Assembly (NCBI GenBank): GCA_934561175.1
Contig: CAKTFW010000008.1
Coordinates: 1-47,875 of the forward strand
Origin: an uncultured Oscillospiraceae bacterium
GTDB lineage: Bacteria; Bacillota; Clostridia; Oscillospirales; Oscillospiraceae
Reading direction: 5' to 3'
DNA length: 47,875 nt
The notes under the pieces are model-generated. The model did not search any database. It was not told the DNA's origin and worked only from the letters and a program-made list of their open reading frames with translations. The position numbers and the translations under genes are program-made. Below are positions 7,100 to 15,540 of this stretch, piece after piece (the first letter of the stretch is position 1; each line of letters opens with the position of its first letter).

Positions 7100-8386
7100 T
7101 TAAACCGTGGCGGTCTGTTGTTCTTTTTCGCGGATACGGGCGGCGTTGGCAAGCATCAGCTTAATCCGGTTTTCCTGATTGATCTTGGTTGCACTGGGAT
7201 CATAGTCGATGGCGACGATGTTGGAACCGGGATAGTCGTCCTTCAGGCGGCGGATCATGCCCTTGCCTACAATATGGTTAGGCAGACAGCCAAAGGGCTG
7301 GGCACAGACAATATTTCCGGTGCCGGAATGGATCAGCTCCAGCATTTCAGCGGTCAGCAGCCAACCTTCGCCCATTTTACAGCCATCACCGAGATAACCC
7401 TGCACCAGCTCGTGCAGTTCGGCAAAATTGCCGGGCGCGCGGAAACGGTTGGATTGCTGCAGCGCCTGAATCATATCCTGCTGACAGCGCTCTACATAGT
7501 GCATGAAGAACTTGCAGATGGCTCGCTTCAGCCCAGATCCGCCGTAGATGTCCACATCTACAACCCGGTTGAAAATTTTGAAGATGATAAAATCGGTCAG
7601 GCCGGGAACGACAGGCTCTACGCCCTCTTCCAACAGGAAGCGTTCCAACCCATTGTTGCCGAGGGAGGAGAATTTGACATAAATTTCACCGACGACGCCG
7701 ACGCGGATTTTTGGCTCGCCAGCGACTTCAATTGCGGCAAAATCCTGCAGAATTTCCGGGAAAATCTTTCGCATCTGGCCGCGGGACATGCCCTTGCCGT
7801 GCTGGAATCGGTCAACCAGTTCTTCCTGCCAGTGTTCGACCAGTGCGTCAGTTGTTCCGGGGGTGACTTCATAGGGACGCACCTGATTCGCCGCATTCAT
7901 AATCAGATCACCGTACATCATGGCGTAGATCAATTTGCGGATCAGGCCAACCGACAGGGTGAAACCCGGATTTTTTTCCAGGCCGAAGCTGACGGAAATG
8001 ACGGGAATATACTCCATGCCGGCCTGCTTCAGCGCCTTGCGCAGCAGATGAATATAATTGGAGGCGCGGCAGCCGCCGCCGGTCTGCGTAATAAACAGTG
8101 CGACTTTGTGGGGATCGTATCCGCCGTTTTTAATGGCATCCAGAAACTGACCGATGACGAGCAAGGCAGGATAGCAGGTGTCGTTGTGAACATACTTTAA
8201 TCCCTCATCCACAACATTGCGACCCTCGTTGTTCAGCTGGGCGACCTTGTAACCCTCCAGCTGCAGCATTTTACGGAACATACCAAAGTGGATGGGGAGC
8301 ATCTGCGGCATCAGAATGGTGTATTCCTGCTTCATTTCCTTGGTAAAAAGCAGGCGGCCATTTGCGTCGTAAACAAGTTCTGCCAT
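7100..8386 (-). CDS. 2-hydroxyacyl-CoA dehydratase-like (HgdB-type) subunit
   Basis: A 428-residue protein of the 2-hydroxyglutaryl-CoA dehydratase D-component-like family. Features include an N-terminal block with DTCYPALLVIGQFLDAI, the glycine/cysteine loop TQTGGGCRASNYIHLLRKAL (about residue 100), and a late CAQPFGCLPNHIVGKGM, whose cysteines are candidates for iron-sulfur ligation. The start is ATG 8386, one base after the TAA of the activase gene, with AGGAAGGTG inside the end of that gene; the longer ATG at 8425 adds a basic tail overlapping the activase. In characterised relatives an ATP-dependent activase donates an electron to such a subunit for radical dehydration of 2-hydroxyacyl-CoA; in this uncharacterised subfamily the substrate is unknown. 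Confidence 0.75.
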   Translation of the reverse strand: MAELVYDANGRLLFTKEMKQEYTILMPQMLPIHFGMFRKMLQLEGYKVAQLNNEGRNVVDEGLKYVHNDTCYPALLVIGQFLDAIKNGGYDPHKVALFITQTGGGCRASNYIHLLRKALKQAGMEYIPVISVSFGLEKNPGFTLSVGLIRKLIYAMMYGDLIMNAANQVRPYEVTPGTTDALVEHWQEELVDRFQHGKGMSRGQMRKIFPEILQDFAAIEVAGEPKIRVGVVGEIYVKFSSLGNNGLERFLLEEGVEPVVPGLTDFIIFKIFNRVVDVDIYGGSGLKRAICKFFMHYVERCQQDMIQALQQSNRFRAPGNFAELHELVQGYLGDGCKMGEGWLLTAEMLELIHSGTGNIVCAQPFGCLPNHIVGKGMIRRLKDDYPGSNIVAIDYDPSATKINQENRIKLMLANAARIREKEQQTATV

Positions 8387-8387
8387 A

Positions 8388-11327
8388 TTATGCACCTTCC
8401 TTTTCGGTTGCTTCGCGGGCTTCAATGGCAGCCATCAGGCTGCGCAGCCGGATGCGCACGGCGCCCAGATTAGTGATCTCATCAATTTTCAGCTGCGTGT
8501 ACAACTTGCCTCCGCTTTCCAGAATGGAGCGCAGCTCATCGGTGGTGATCGCGTCGGTACCGCAGCCGAAGGAGACCAGCTGTACCAGCTGCATATCGGG
8601 CTGGGTGCAGACATAGCGGGCTGCATTATACATCCGGGCCTGGAAAGTCCATTGGTTGAGCACATGGCGCGGTTGCTTGTCCAGCCGGTAGGAGACGGCA
8701 TCTTCGGTAATCAGGCAGAAACCATAGGTGGTGGCAAGCCCATCGATTCCGTGGTTGATTTCGGGATCTACATGATAGGGACGACCGGCCAGTACCAGAA
8801 TCTTGTGCCCATTTGCGCGGGCATAGTCGATGATCTCCTGTCCCTTGGCACGGACAGACGCCACATACTGCGCATAAGCGGCGTAGGCGGCGCGGGACGC
8901 CGCGACGGTTTCTTTTTTCGGAATTTGAAATTCCCGTTCAAAATAGGCGGCCGCGTGTTTTTCAAAATCCTTTGGCCGGTGTGTGCCGAGATAGGGATCC
9001 AGATACCGTACCTTTTCCAGCTGCGGCATATTGGCGGCAATCAGCTCCGGATAATATGCAACGACCGGACAGTTATAGTGGTTATCCGAGATGCCCTCGT
9101 CAAAGTTATAGGAATTGCAGGGATAGAAGATGGCATCCACGCCCTGTTCAATCAGTGAGATGATGTGGCCGTGCATCAGCTTGGCCGGATAACAGACGGT
9201 ATCGGATGGAATGGTCTGCTGCCCCTTGGCGTAGAGCGCGCGGGAGGACGGCGCAGAGAGAACCACCTCAAAGCCGAGCTTGGTGAAGAACGCGTGCCAG
9301 AAGGGCAGATTCTCGTAAAAATTCAGCCCCATGGGGAGACCCATCCGGCCGCGGGGACCGGGGACGCTCTTGAGCGAGCGAAGATATTCATATTTCCATT
9401 GGAACATATTGGGCAGACCGGTAGCTTCTTTGCCCAGCGGCCGCTGGCAGCGGTTGCCGGAGAGGAAGCGGCGGCCGCCATCAAAGGTGTTTACAGTCAG
9501 CGCACAGTGGTTGGTGCAGAGCTTGCAAGTGGTGGGCTTTGCGGTATGCGTGAAGGAGGCAAGCTCTGCAGCGCTCAGAATAGTGGATTGCTGCAGCCCC
9601 TGATACATGGCGTACAGCGCAGCACCATAGGCACCCATAATGCCTGCAATGGTTGGGCGGATGACATTGCGTCCCATTTCCAATTCAAAGCTGCGCAGTA
9701 CGGCGTCGTTCAGGAAAGTACCGCCCTGTACCACGATATGTTGACCAAGATCATTGACCGATGCGGCACGGATGACCTTATAGACTGCATTTTTAACAAT
9801 GGAGATGGAAAGACCGGCGGAGATATCCTCCACGGTTGCACCATCCTTCTGTGCCTGCTTGACCGAGCTGTTCATAAATACCGTGCAGCGGGAGCCGAGG
9901 TTGACGGGGTGCTTGGCCAACAGGCCCATCCTGGAAAACTCGGCGATGGGGTAGCCGAGTGATTTTGCGAAGGTCTCAATAAAGGAACCGCAGCCGGAAG
10001 AACAGGCTTCGTTGAGCAAAATCGAATCAACTGCGCCGTTGCGGATTTTGAAGCATTTCATGTCCTGGCCGCCAATGTCGATGATAAAGTCAACATCCGG
10101 GTCAAAGTGCGCTGCGGCGGTGTAGTGCGCGACAGTTTCTACAAGGCCGGTGTCCAGCCGAAAAGCGGCGCGCACCAGATCCTCGCCGTAGCCGGTCGCG
10201 GCAGCACCGGCGATGTGAACCCGATCGCCGCAGAGCGCATAGATGCTTTTTAGCTGTTCCAGAATTACGGAAACGGGGTTGCCCTGGTTGGAAGCATAGT
10301 AAGTATAAAGCAGGTCGCCGTCGCCGTTAATCAGCACCAGCTTCGTGGTAGTGGAGCCTGCGTCGATGCCGAGATAGGCATTGCCCGTGTAGTCTTCCAG
10401 CCGGAGCACCTGCGGCGCTGCTGCGGCGTGGCGGGCGGCAAACGCCTGATATTCCGCCTCATTCTGGAATAGCGGCGGCATGGTTTCTGTCAAACCGCGA
10501 TCCGCAACCGAGTTCATGAGCTTGGTATAGAGGGTATCGACTGTAGTCTGTTCGTAGGCACGCGCACAGAGAGCAGCGCCGATGGCGGCGAAACAGTCGC
10601 CATTTTCCGGAAACAGCGCATGCTGATCGTCCAGCTTCAGGGTTTCCTGGAAACGCTGCCGCAGACCCTTGAGAAAGTGGAGCGGGCCGCCGAGAAATGC
10701 AACCTGCCCCTTGATTTCACGGCCCTGGCTGAGGCCCGCAACGGTCTGATCGACCACCGCCTGAAAAATGGAGGCGGCCACATCCTCTTTCCGACCGCCC
10801 TGGTTCAGAATCGGCTGAATATCCGATTTGGCAAACACGCCGCAGCGGGAGGCAATGGGGTAGATTTTTTCATAGTGCTCGGAGAGCCGATCCAGTTCAT
10901 CGGCCGTGACATTCATCAGCGTGGCCATCTGGTCGATAAATGCGCCGGTGCCGCCGGCGCAGGAACCGTTCATTCGTTCTTCCAGTGCACCGCCGAAGAA
11001 GATGATTTTGGCGTCCTCGCCGCCCAGCTCTACTACAGCGTCGGTGCCGGGAAGGAAGGTCTCCACTGCTTCTGCGGTGGCATAGACCTCCTGCACGAAG
11101 GGAATTCCGGCAGAGCTGGCCATACCAAGACCGGCCGAGCCGGTAATGGCCACCTGGATGGGGCGGTTTTCTACAAAGGGCGCAGCCTTTTTCAGCAGCT
11201 CACAGGTTTTTTCCCGAACCTGGGACAGATGCCGTTCATAGCTGCGGAAAAGCAGCTCGTTCTGGTCGGACAGTACCACGACCTTGACGGTAGTGGAGCC
11301 GACATCAATTCCAATCCGATAATTCAT
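8388..11327 (-). CDS. Acyl-CoA dehydratase activase-related protein, tandem BcrA/D-type ATPase
   Basis: A 979-residue protein. It holds two ASKHA ATPase domains of the BadF/BcrA/HgdC type: the first opens with GIDVGSTTVKVVVL and has the cluster loop NGSCAGGTGAFIDQM (near residue 120) and a second cysteine in SRCGVFAKSD; the second opens with GIDAGSTTTKLVLING (near 330) and has NEACSSGCGSFIETF and SRCTVFMNSS. A DUF2229-type C-terminal part begins around CKLCTNHCALTV. In HgdC the two cysteines of a homodimer hold one bridging 4Fe-4S cluster; here the tandem arrangement would do this within one chain. Start at ATG 11327 behind AGGTGA. It is translationally coupled to the HgdB-like gene. Confidence 0.8.
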   Translation of the reverse strand: MNYRIGIDVGSTTVKVVVLSDQNELLFRSYERHLSQVREKTCELLKKAAPFVENRPIQVAITGSAGLGMASSAGIPFVQEVYATAEAVETFLPGTDAVVELGGEDAKIIFFGGALEERMNGSCAGGTGAFIDQMATLMNVTADELDRLSEHYEKIYPIASRCGVFAKSDIQPILNQGGRKEDVAASIFQAVVDQTVAGLSQGREIKGQVAFLGGPLHFLKGLRQRFQETLKLDDQHALFPENGDCFAAIGAALCARAYEQTTVDTLYTKLMNSVADRGLTETMPPLFQNEAEYQAFAARHAAAAPQVLRLEDYTGNAYLGIDAGSTTTKLVLINGDGDLLYTYYASNQGNPVSVILEQLKSIYALCGDRVHIAGAAATGYGEDLVRAAFRLDTGLVETVAHYTAAAHFDPDVDFIIDIGGQDMKCFKIRNGAVDSILLNEACSSGCGSFIETFAKSLGYPIAEFSRMGLLAKHPVNLGSRCTVFMNSSVKQAQKDGATVEDISAGLSISIVKNAVYKVIRAASVNDLGQHIVVQGGTFLNDAVLRSFELEMGRNVIRPTIAGIMGAYGAALYAMYQGLQQSTILSAAELASFTHTAKPTTCKLCTNHCALTVNTFDGGRRFLSGNRCQRPLGKEATGLPNMFQWKYEYLRSLKSVPGPRGRMGLPMGLNFYENLPFWHAFFTKLGFEVVLSAPSSRALYAKGQQTIPSDTVCYPAKLMHGHIISLIEQGVDAIFYPCNSYNFDEGISDNHYNCPVVAYYPELIAANMPQLEKVRYLDPYLGTHRPKDFEKHAAAYFEREFQIPKKETVAASRAAYAAYAQYVASVRAKGQEIIDYARANGHKILVLAGRPYHVDPEINHGIDGLATTYGFCLITEDAVSYRLDKQPRHVLNQWTFQARMYNAARYVCTQPDMQLVQLVSFGCGTDAITTDELRSILESGGKLYTQLKIDEITNLGAVRIRLRSLMAAIEAREATEKEGA

Positions 11328-11361
11328 AGTCTTCACCTGTAAATCAAGAATGAGAGTTTGG

Positions 11362-11393
11362 AAAAGCCCGATGGCAGCGACCATCGGGCTTTT
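11362..11393 (-). terminator. Terminator between membrane protein and activase genes
   Basis: A 13-bp perfect stem (11362-11374 with 11381-11393) with a six-base loop, ending in TTTT on the minus strand, just before the activase ribosome site. It may be leaky or act as an attenuator, since no clear promoter was seen between it and ATG 11327. Confidence 0.6.
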
Positions 11394-11398
11394 GGGGG

Positions 11399-12172
11399 TC
11401 AGCGCAGCTTTACGGTATAATAACAGGCGGCGATCAGTTCATAAATAATGGCCGCGAAGAAGCAGTAATAGGAAAATGTAGCACCCAGCAGCAAAACCAG
11501 GACCGCACACACCGCCCAGACGACGCAGGTGATGTAGAGCATCAGCGGCGTTCCGCAGACAAAAACCGGAACCGGACGCCCGGCAAGGGAAAGCGTACCA
11601 CGGCTGCGAGCGGCGGCAATGGTACTGGCAAAAACCAGAATCAGCAGAATACCCAATCCCGCATAAAGCAGCGCCAGCAGAAGTGTGAAGCTGCCATAGT
11701 AGCTGCGGGCAGCGTAGAAGAACAAACCGCCGGCGAGCGTGGTCAGCGTGGAGATCAGGAAAAACTCCGGCTGATAGAGCAGATAAATGGCATAGAGCAG
11801 TGCGGCGGCAACCCAGAAGCAGTACAGCAGTCTGGCGGCGTCAAAAATAAAAAGCCGAAGCGCAAGCGCGGAAAGTGCATAGAGCAGCGCGGTCAACGCG
11901 GCTGCTGCCAAAATTTTTCCGGCTTTTGGCTTTTTGCGCAGTGCAATTGCCAGACAGGCCAGTACGACGGCGGCTGCGCCGAGCACGATGGCCGCAATGC
12001 TGACACCGGTGTAAATGCCGATCATGTAGGAGAGATAGCCATAATAGCTGTTGATCTGGTGGATGGTAAAGATCGCAACAAATGCGATAATCACCGCTAC
12101 CAGAATCTTATATATGACCAAATCCTCCTGAGGATTCGTAGGTTTCTTGGTGATAGGTTTTTGTCCTGCCAT
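11399..12172 (-). CDS. Polytopic membrane protein, unknown
   Basis: A 257-residue protein with about eight hydrophobic helices after a short polar, proline-rich N-terminus (KPITKKPTNPQED). Tyrosine-rich turns (QINSYYGYLSYM, ARSYYGSF, SYYCFF) are notable, but no motif of a known family is recognised. The start ATG 12172 has AAGGACGG upstream, and the gene follows rsmE by 34 bases on the same strand, so it is probably cotranscribed with it. Function unknown. Confidence 0.7.
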   Translation of the reverse strand: MAGQKPITKKPTNPQEDLVIYKILVAVIIAFVAIFTIHQINSYYGYLSYMIGIYTGVSIAAIVLGAAAVVLACLAIALRKKPKAGKILAAAALTALLYALSALALRLFIFDAARLLYCFWVAAALLYAIYLLYQPEFFLISTLTTLAGGLFFYAARSYYGSFTLLLALLYAGLGILLILVFASTIAAARSRGTLSLAGRPVPVFVCGTPLMLYITCVVWAVCAVLVLLLGATFSYYCFFAAIIYELIAACYYTVKLR

Positions 12173-12206
12173 ATCAATATCCGTCCTTATCTTGAGATCG
12201 TCTGAA

Positions 12207-12938
12207 TTAGAGTTGACCGCCGGCGTACATTACGGCGGACAAGGCACAAAGCGGCGCGGTTTCACACCGCAGGATTCTGGGGCCGAGGGAACAGATGACA
12301 AGCCCTGCCGCCTGGGCAGCAGCGACTTCCTCTCTGGCAAAGCCGCCCTCCGGTCCGGTCATCAGGGAGACAGCGCCATGTGGCTCCGCGCCAAGCGCCT
12401 GGCGCAGGGAACGGGTCTGTTCATTTTCGTAAAAAAAGAGTGGATAGTCGGCACAGGCTGCCGCCGAGACTGCAGCAGCATAGGAGGGTTGTGCGGTGAC
12501 AGTCGGGATGATGCCCCGGCCGGATTGCTCCGCTGCCGACGCGGCGATTTTTTGCCAGCGCTCCAGCTTTTTCGCCAGTGATTTTTCGTCCGGTCTGGAA
12601 ACGCAGCGCGCAGAGGGAAATGCTACAATTGCAGCAGCGCCAAGCTCTGTAGCTTTTTGCACCACATGCTCAAACTTGTCCTGCTTGGCGTAGGCCATAT
12701 AGATGGTGCAGCGCAGGCTGGCCTCGCTCTCTGACATAGCGCTGCGCTCAATGACGACGCTGATCTGTCCGGCGCTGATGTCGCTGATCGTGCCGTGGTA
12801 GTCGGTCCCCCGGCCGTCACACAGCGTGACCTGGTCGCCGGGTTTCAGACGCAGCACTTTGGCGTGAGCGGCAGATTCCCCTGTTAAAACGGCAAAACTG
12901 CCGGCCAATTCCTCTGGCGGAAGAAAAAACCGAGGCAA
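12207..12938 (-). CDS. rsmE: 16S rRNA (uracil-1498-N3)-methyltransferase RsmE
   Basis: A 243-residue SPOUT-class methyltransferase that methylates U1498 of 16S rRNA using S-adenosylmethionine. The N-terminal PRFFLPPEELAG...HAKVLRLKPGDQV is the PUA-like RNA-binding domain; KQDKFEHVVQKATELGAAAI starts the knot domain, and LMTGPEGGF plus LGPRILRCETAPLCALSAVMY are the SAM-binding trefoil-knot motifs. Length is normal. It starts with TTG 12938 behind GGAGGGAG. Its promoter (12992-13020) is divergent from that of tRNA-Leu. Confidence 0.95.
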   Translation of the reverse strand: MPRFFLPPEELAGSFAVLTGESAAHAKVLRLKPGDQVTLCDGRGTDYHGTISDISAGQISVVIERSAMSESEASLRCTIYMAYAKQDKFEHVVQKATELGAAAIVAFPSARCVSRPDEKSLAKKLERWQKIAASAAEQSGRGIIPTVTAQPSYAAAVSAAACADYPLFFYENEQTRSLRQALGAEPHGAVSLMTGPEGGFAREEVAAAQAAGLVICSLGPRILRCETAPLCALSAVMYAGGQL

Positions 12939-12991
12939 GGCGCTCCCTCCGAATTCCTAAATCCGAATAATCCTAAAATGAATACTTAACT

Positions 12992-13020
12992 ACTTTAGCA
13001 GAAAATCGCATTTTTCGCAA
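12992..13020 (-). promoter_or_regulatory. Promoter of the rsmE unit
   Basis: Minus-strand TTGCGA (13015-13020), 17 bases, TAAAGT (12992-12997). It is back-to-back with the tRNA promoter. Confidence 0.6.
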
Positions 13021-13053
13021 TAGAAAAAGATACCGTTCGGCAAGAAAAGGGAG

Positions 13054-13082
13054 TTGACAAACAAAATGATGACAGATATAAT
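13054..13082 (+). promoter_or_regulatory. Consensus promoter of tRNA-Leu
   Basis: Perfect TTGACA (13054-13059), 17 bases, perfect TATAAT (13077-13082), 15 bases before the mature tRNA. This is as strong as a sigma-A promoter gets and fits a stable RNA. Confidence 0.9.
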
Positions 13083-13097
13083 AAACCGTACTGATTT

Positions 13098-13182
13098 GCG
13101 AGAGTGCTGGAACAGGTAGACAGGCACGTTTGAGGTGCGTGTGTCTAATGACGTGTGGGTTCAAGTCCCATCTCTCGCACCA
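13098..13182 (+). tRNA. tRNA-Leu (anticodon GAG)
   Basis: The acceptor stem GCGAGAG (13098-13104) pairs with CTCTCGC (13172-13178), followed by A and an encoded CCA. The anticodon stem is CACGT/GCGTG with loop TTGAGGT, placing GAG at 13132-13134, which reads CUC and CUU leucine codons. A long variable arm of the class II type separates it from the T arm with GTTCAAGTC. It stands alone with its own consensus promoter and terminator. Confidence 0.95.
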
Positions 13183-13185
13183 TTT

Positions 13186-13219
13186 TCGTCGCGGACTGTT
13201 CGGTTCGCGACGATTTTTT
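13186..13219 (+). terminator. Terminator of tRNA-Leu
   Basis: An 8-bp GC-rich stem (13186-13193 with 13206-13213) followed by six T, four bases after the encoded CCA. Confidence 0.85.
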
Positions 13220-13255
13220 ATGTGCTGTTTTGCTTCCCGGAATTCTTTTACCAAC

Positions 13256-13604
13256 ATGAAAATAAAATATTGGGATAGATATATGATCTGGGATAGATAT
13301 ATGATCGCTACTTTGCCTGAAGGATCAGGTTGAATATCAGCAGGGACAGATTGTCAGCAAGACGCTTGTGCAAAATGAACTGGTCAGCATGACACTGTTT
13401 GCGTTTGACAAGGGCGAGGAGATCTCCACCCATGCCGCGGACGGCGACGCAATGGTGACGGTGCTGGAAGGCAAGGGCAGATTTACGGTTGGCGGAGAGG
13501 TGTTCTATCTGGAGGCCGGCGAGACGCTGATTATGCCGAATGATATTCCACATGCAGTATTTGGTGAGGAACAATTTAAGATGGTACTGATTGTGTCGTT
13601 CTGA
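13256..13604 (+). pseudogene. Cupin-domain protein with a disrupted 5' end
   Basis: The conserved part, from LKDQVEYQQGQIVSKTLVQNEL to KMVLIVSF (about 13318-13604), is a complete single-domain cupin with the metal motif THAADGDAMVTVLEGKGRF (HX..E) and the second box LIMPNDIPHAVF. It has no canonical start ahead of the conserved N-terminus: the first is GTG 13368, which would cut off the first strand. Upstream ATG 13256 opens MKIKYWDRYMI but reaches a stop at 13331 in another frame, so a one-base shift near 13315 is implied. The same stretch has an 18-bp tandem duplication. Either a pseudogene or a sequencing error; the core would otherwise be a normal small cupin. Confidence 0.55.
13271..13306 (+). 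repeat. Perfect 18-bp tandem duplication
   Basis: Two adjacent identical copies of TGGGATAGATATATGATC (13271-13288 and 13289-13306). In the frame from ATG 13256 the unit is six codons (WDRYMI), so the duplication itself does not shift frame. It lies immediately before the apparent frameshift of the cupin gene. Confidence 0.9.
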
Positions 13605-13613
13605 TGATTTTGA

Positions 13614-13657
13614 TTGTGCGCTGCAGATGGGACCCCACTGCAGCGCACAAATTTTTT
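13614..13657 (+). terminator. Terminator after the cupin gene
   Basis: A 13-bp perfect stem (13614-13626 with 13638-13650), an 11-base loop, then six T. Confidence 0.85.
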
Positions 13658-13793
13658 GCTTTCCGGTCACGCACAAAATATCGAAAATGTCTGCCGATGG
13701 CGGCAGGCAGGGAACGACTCCCTGCGAATTGGCCAAAATCCGGCAAGGAAGCCATAAAAATCCTGACAAGTTTGCAGAAAATGTACAGGGCGC

Positions 13794-13822
13794 TTGCCTG
13801 CGGTGGACAAATGTGGTATGAT
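13794..13822 (+). promoter_or_regulatory. Promoter of putP
   Basis: TTGCCT (13794-13799), 17 bases, TATGAT (13817-13822), 40 bases before the start codon. Confidence 0.65.
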
Positions 13823-13861
13823 TGCTTCATTCTGTAAAAGTTGTGGAAAGGGGCAGTCACA

Positions 13862-15397
13862 ATGACTTCTTCACAGATCTGCATTACGGCGACGATTATT
13901 TTGTATCTGTGCTTTGTGATTCTGGTGGGCGTTTGGATTGGACGCCGGACGAAAAAGAGTGCGGAGGGCTTTTATCTCGGTGGTCGCGGACTTGGCCCGC
14001 TGGTTACGGCGATGAGCGCGGAAGCTTCGGATATGAGTTCCTGGCTGTTGATGGGATTGCCTGGCCTGGCTTACCTCAGCGGCATTGCGGATCCCGGCTG
14101 GACCGCGATTGGCCTGGCGGTTGGTACCTATTTGAACTTCTTGCTGGTTGCAAAGAAAATTCGCCGCTACAGCGTGGCATTGGACGCAATTACCATTCCG
14201 TCCTTTATCTCCAAGCGTTATGGGGAGAAAAAGCCGGTCATCATGTGCATTGCAGCGCTGATTATTTTGATCTTCTTCGTGCCCTATGTGGCGTCGGGGC
14301 TTGCGGCGATTGGCAAGCTGTTTAACAGCCTTTTTGGCTGGAATTATCTGGCTGCGGTTATCATCGGTGCGGTTGTCATTATCAGCTATACAACGGTTGG
14401 CGGCTTCCGCGCGGTTGCGACGATGGACCTGATTCAGTCTGTAATCATGACAACCGCGTTGATTGTCATTGTCTGCTTTGGCGTTTATCAGGCGGGCGGC
14501 GTGGAAACAGTTGCCAACAATGTTCGGGCGATTCCTGGTTATCTGAGTATGCTGCAGTCGCACGACGTGGCGACGGGCGGCGCCAAGCCTTACGGGATTG
14601 TGGGAATTGTCTCCACATTGGCTTGGGGTCTTGGCTATTTCGGCATGCCGCATATTCTGGTGCGTTTTATGGCGATTCGGGAAGAGAAGGAATTGCGTCT
14701 TTCCCGCCGGATTGCTTCAATTTGGGTTATAATTTCCATGGCGGTTGCCATTTGCATCGGCATGATCGGCTATGGTGTTAGCAAGGCGGGCAAGATTCCG
14801 GTACTGGAGGGCAGCGCATCTGAGACGGTTATTGTAAAGATTGCGGATCTGCTTTCGACTTATGGCGTGTTTCCGGCAATTGTTGCGGGCTTGATTCTTG
14901 CCGGTATTCTGGCGGCGACCATGTCCACGGCGGACTCCCAGCTGCTTTCTGCAGCTTCGGCACTGTCGGAAAACCTGCTGCAGGATGTGTTCGGCGTTAA
15001 ACTGACCGAGAAGCAGACGATGCTGGCGGCGCGGTTGACGGTTGTTGGAATTGCGGTAATTGCCGTATTTCTGGCGACGGATCCCAACAGCAGTGTTTTC
15101 CAGATCGTCTCGTTTGCCTGGGCTGGTTTTGGCGCAACCTTTGGCCCGGCGGTTCTGGCGGCGCTGTACTGGAAGCGCAGCAACCGGCAGGGTGTTTTGT
15201 GCGGCCTGATTGCAGGCGGCGTAATGGTATTTGTCTGGAAGTTCTTGGTACGGCCGATTGGTGGCGCATGGAATGTCTACGAGCTGCTGCCCGCGTTCCT
15301 GGTGGCGGCAGTCGTCATTGTGGTAGTCAGTCTGGCAACCGGGAAACCGGATCAGGCGCAGATGGATCAATTTGAAAAAGTCCGCAAGGGCGAATAA
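13862..15397 (+). CDS. putP: Sodium/proline symporter PutP
   Basis: A 511-residue sodium:solute symporter with 13 predicted helices. The family marks are the early FYLGGRGLGPLVTAMSAEASDMSSWLLMGLPG segment, with the serines and aspartate of the sodium and proline sites, then YTTVGGFRAVATMDLIQ and GILAATMSTADSQLLSAASAL. These match PutP rather than other SSS members. The start is ATG 13862, preceded by GAAAGGGG; the open frame runs seven codons further up but without support. It is monocistronic between its own promoter and terminator. It imports proline with sodium for nutrition or osmotic balance. Confidence 0.9.
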   Translation: MTSSQICITATIILYLCFVILVGVWIGRRTKKSAEGFYLGGRGLGPLVTAMSAEASDMSSWLLMGLPGLAYLSGIADPGWTAIGLAVGTYLNFLLVAKKIRRYSVALDAITIPSFISKRYGEKKPVIMCIAALIILIFFVPYVASGLAAIGKLFNSLFGWNYLAAVIIGAVVIISYTTVGGFRAVATMDLIQSVIMTTALIVIVCFGVYQAGGVETVANNVRAIPGYLSMLQSHDVATGGAKPYGIVGIVSTLAWGLGYFGMPHILVRFMAIREEKELRLSRRIASIWVIISMAVAICIGMIGYGVSKAGKIPVLEGSASETVIVKIADLLSTYGVFPAIVAGLILAGILAATMSTADSQLLSAASALSENLLQDVFGVKLTEKQTMLAARLTVVGIAVIAVFLATDPNSSVFQIVSFAWAGFGATFGPAVLAALYWKRSNRQGVLCGLIAGGVMVFVWKFLVRPIGGAWNVYELLPAFLVAAVVIVVVSLATGKPDQAQMDQFEKVRKGE

Positions 15398-15407
15398 CAC
15401 AGAAATA

Positions 15408-15441
15408 TGCGGGTGCAGCATTTGCTGCACCCGCAATTTTT
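15408..15441 (+). terminator. Terminator of putP
   Basis: A 13-bp perfect stem (15408-15420 with 15423-15435) and a short loop, followed by an A/T tract with five T. Confidence 0.85.
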
Positions 15442-15467
15442 GTGGTTACCATATCCGTCCTCCAAAC

Positions 15468-15497
15468 TTGTATTTGCACAGGTTTAACTGCTATAAT
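15468..15497 (+). promoter_or_regulatory. Promoter and candidate MerR operator
   Basis: TTGTAT (15468-15473), 18 bases, TATAAT (15492-15497). Just downstream at 15510-15524 is the dyad TTCGAGTAACACGAA, similar in style to sites of small MerR regulators, suggesting autoregulation. On the opposite strand the dyad is preceded by TTGACT, so a divergent promoter is conceivable but no gene lies there. Confidence 0.55.
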
Positions 15498-15540
15498 CAC
15501 TGTAACAAGTTCGAGTAACACGAAGTCAAGAGGAGATTTT

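Noticed and set aside
7073..8200. A 375-codon plus-strand frame opposite the HgdB-like gene
   Set aside because: It begins inside a terminator stem and its protein has no recognisable motif; the minus-strand gene is clear.
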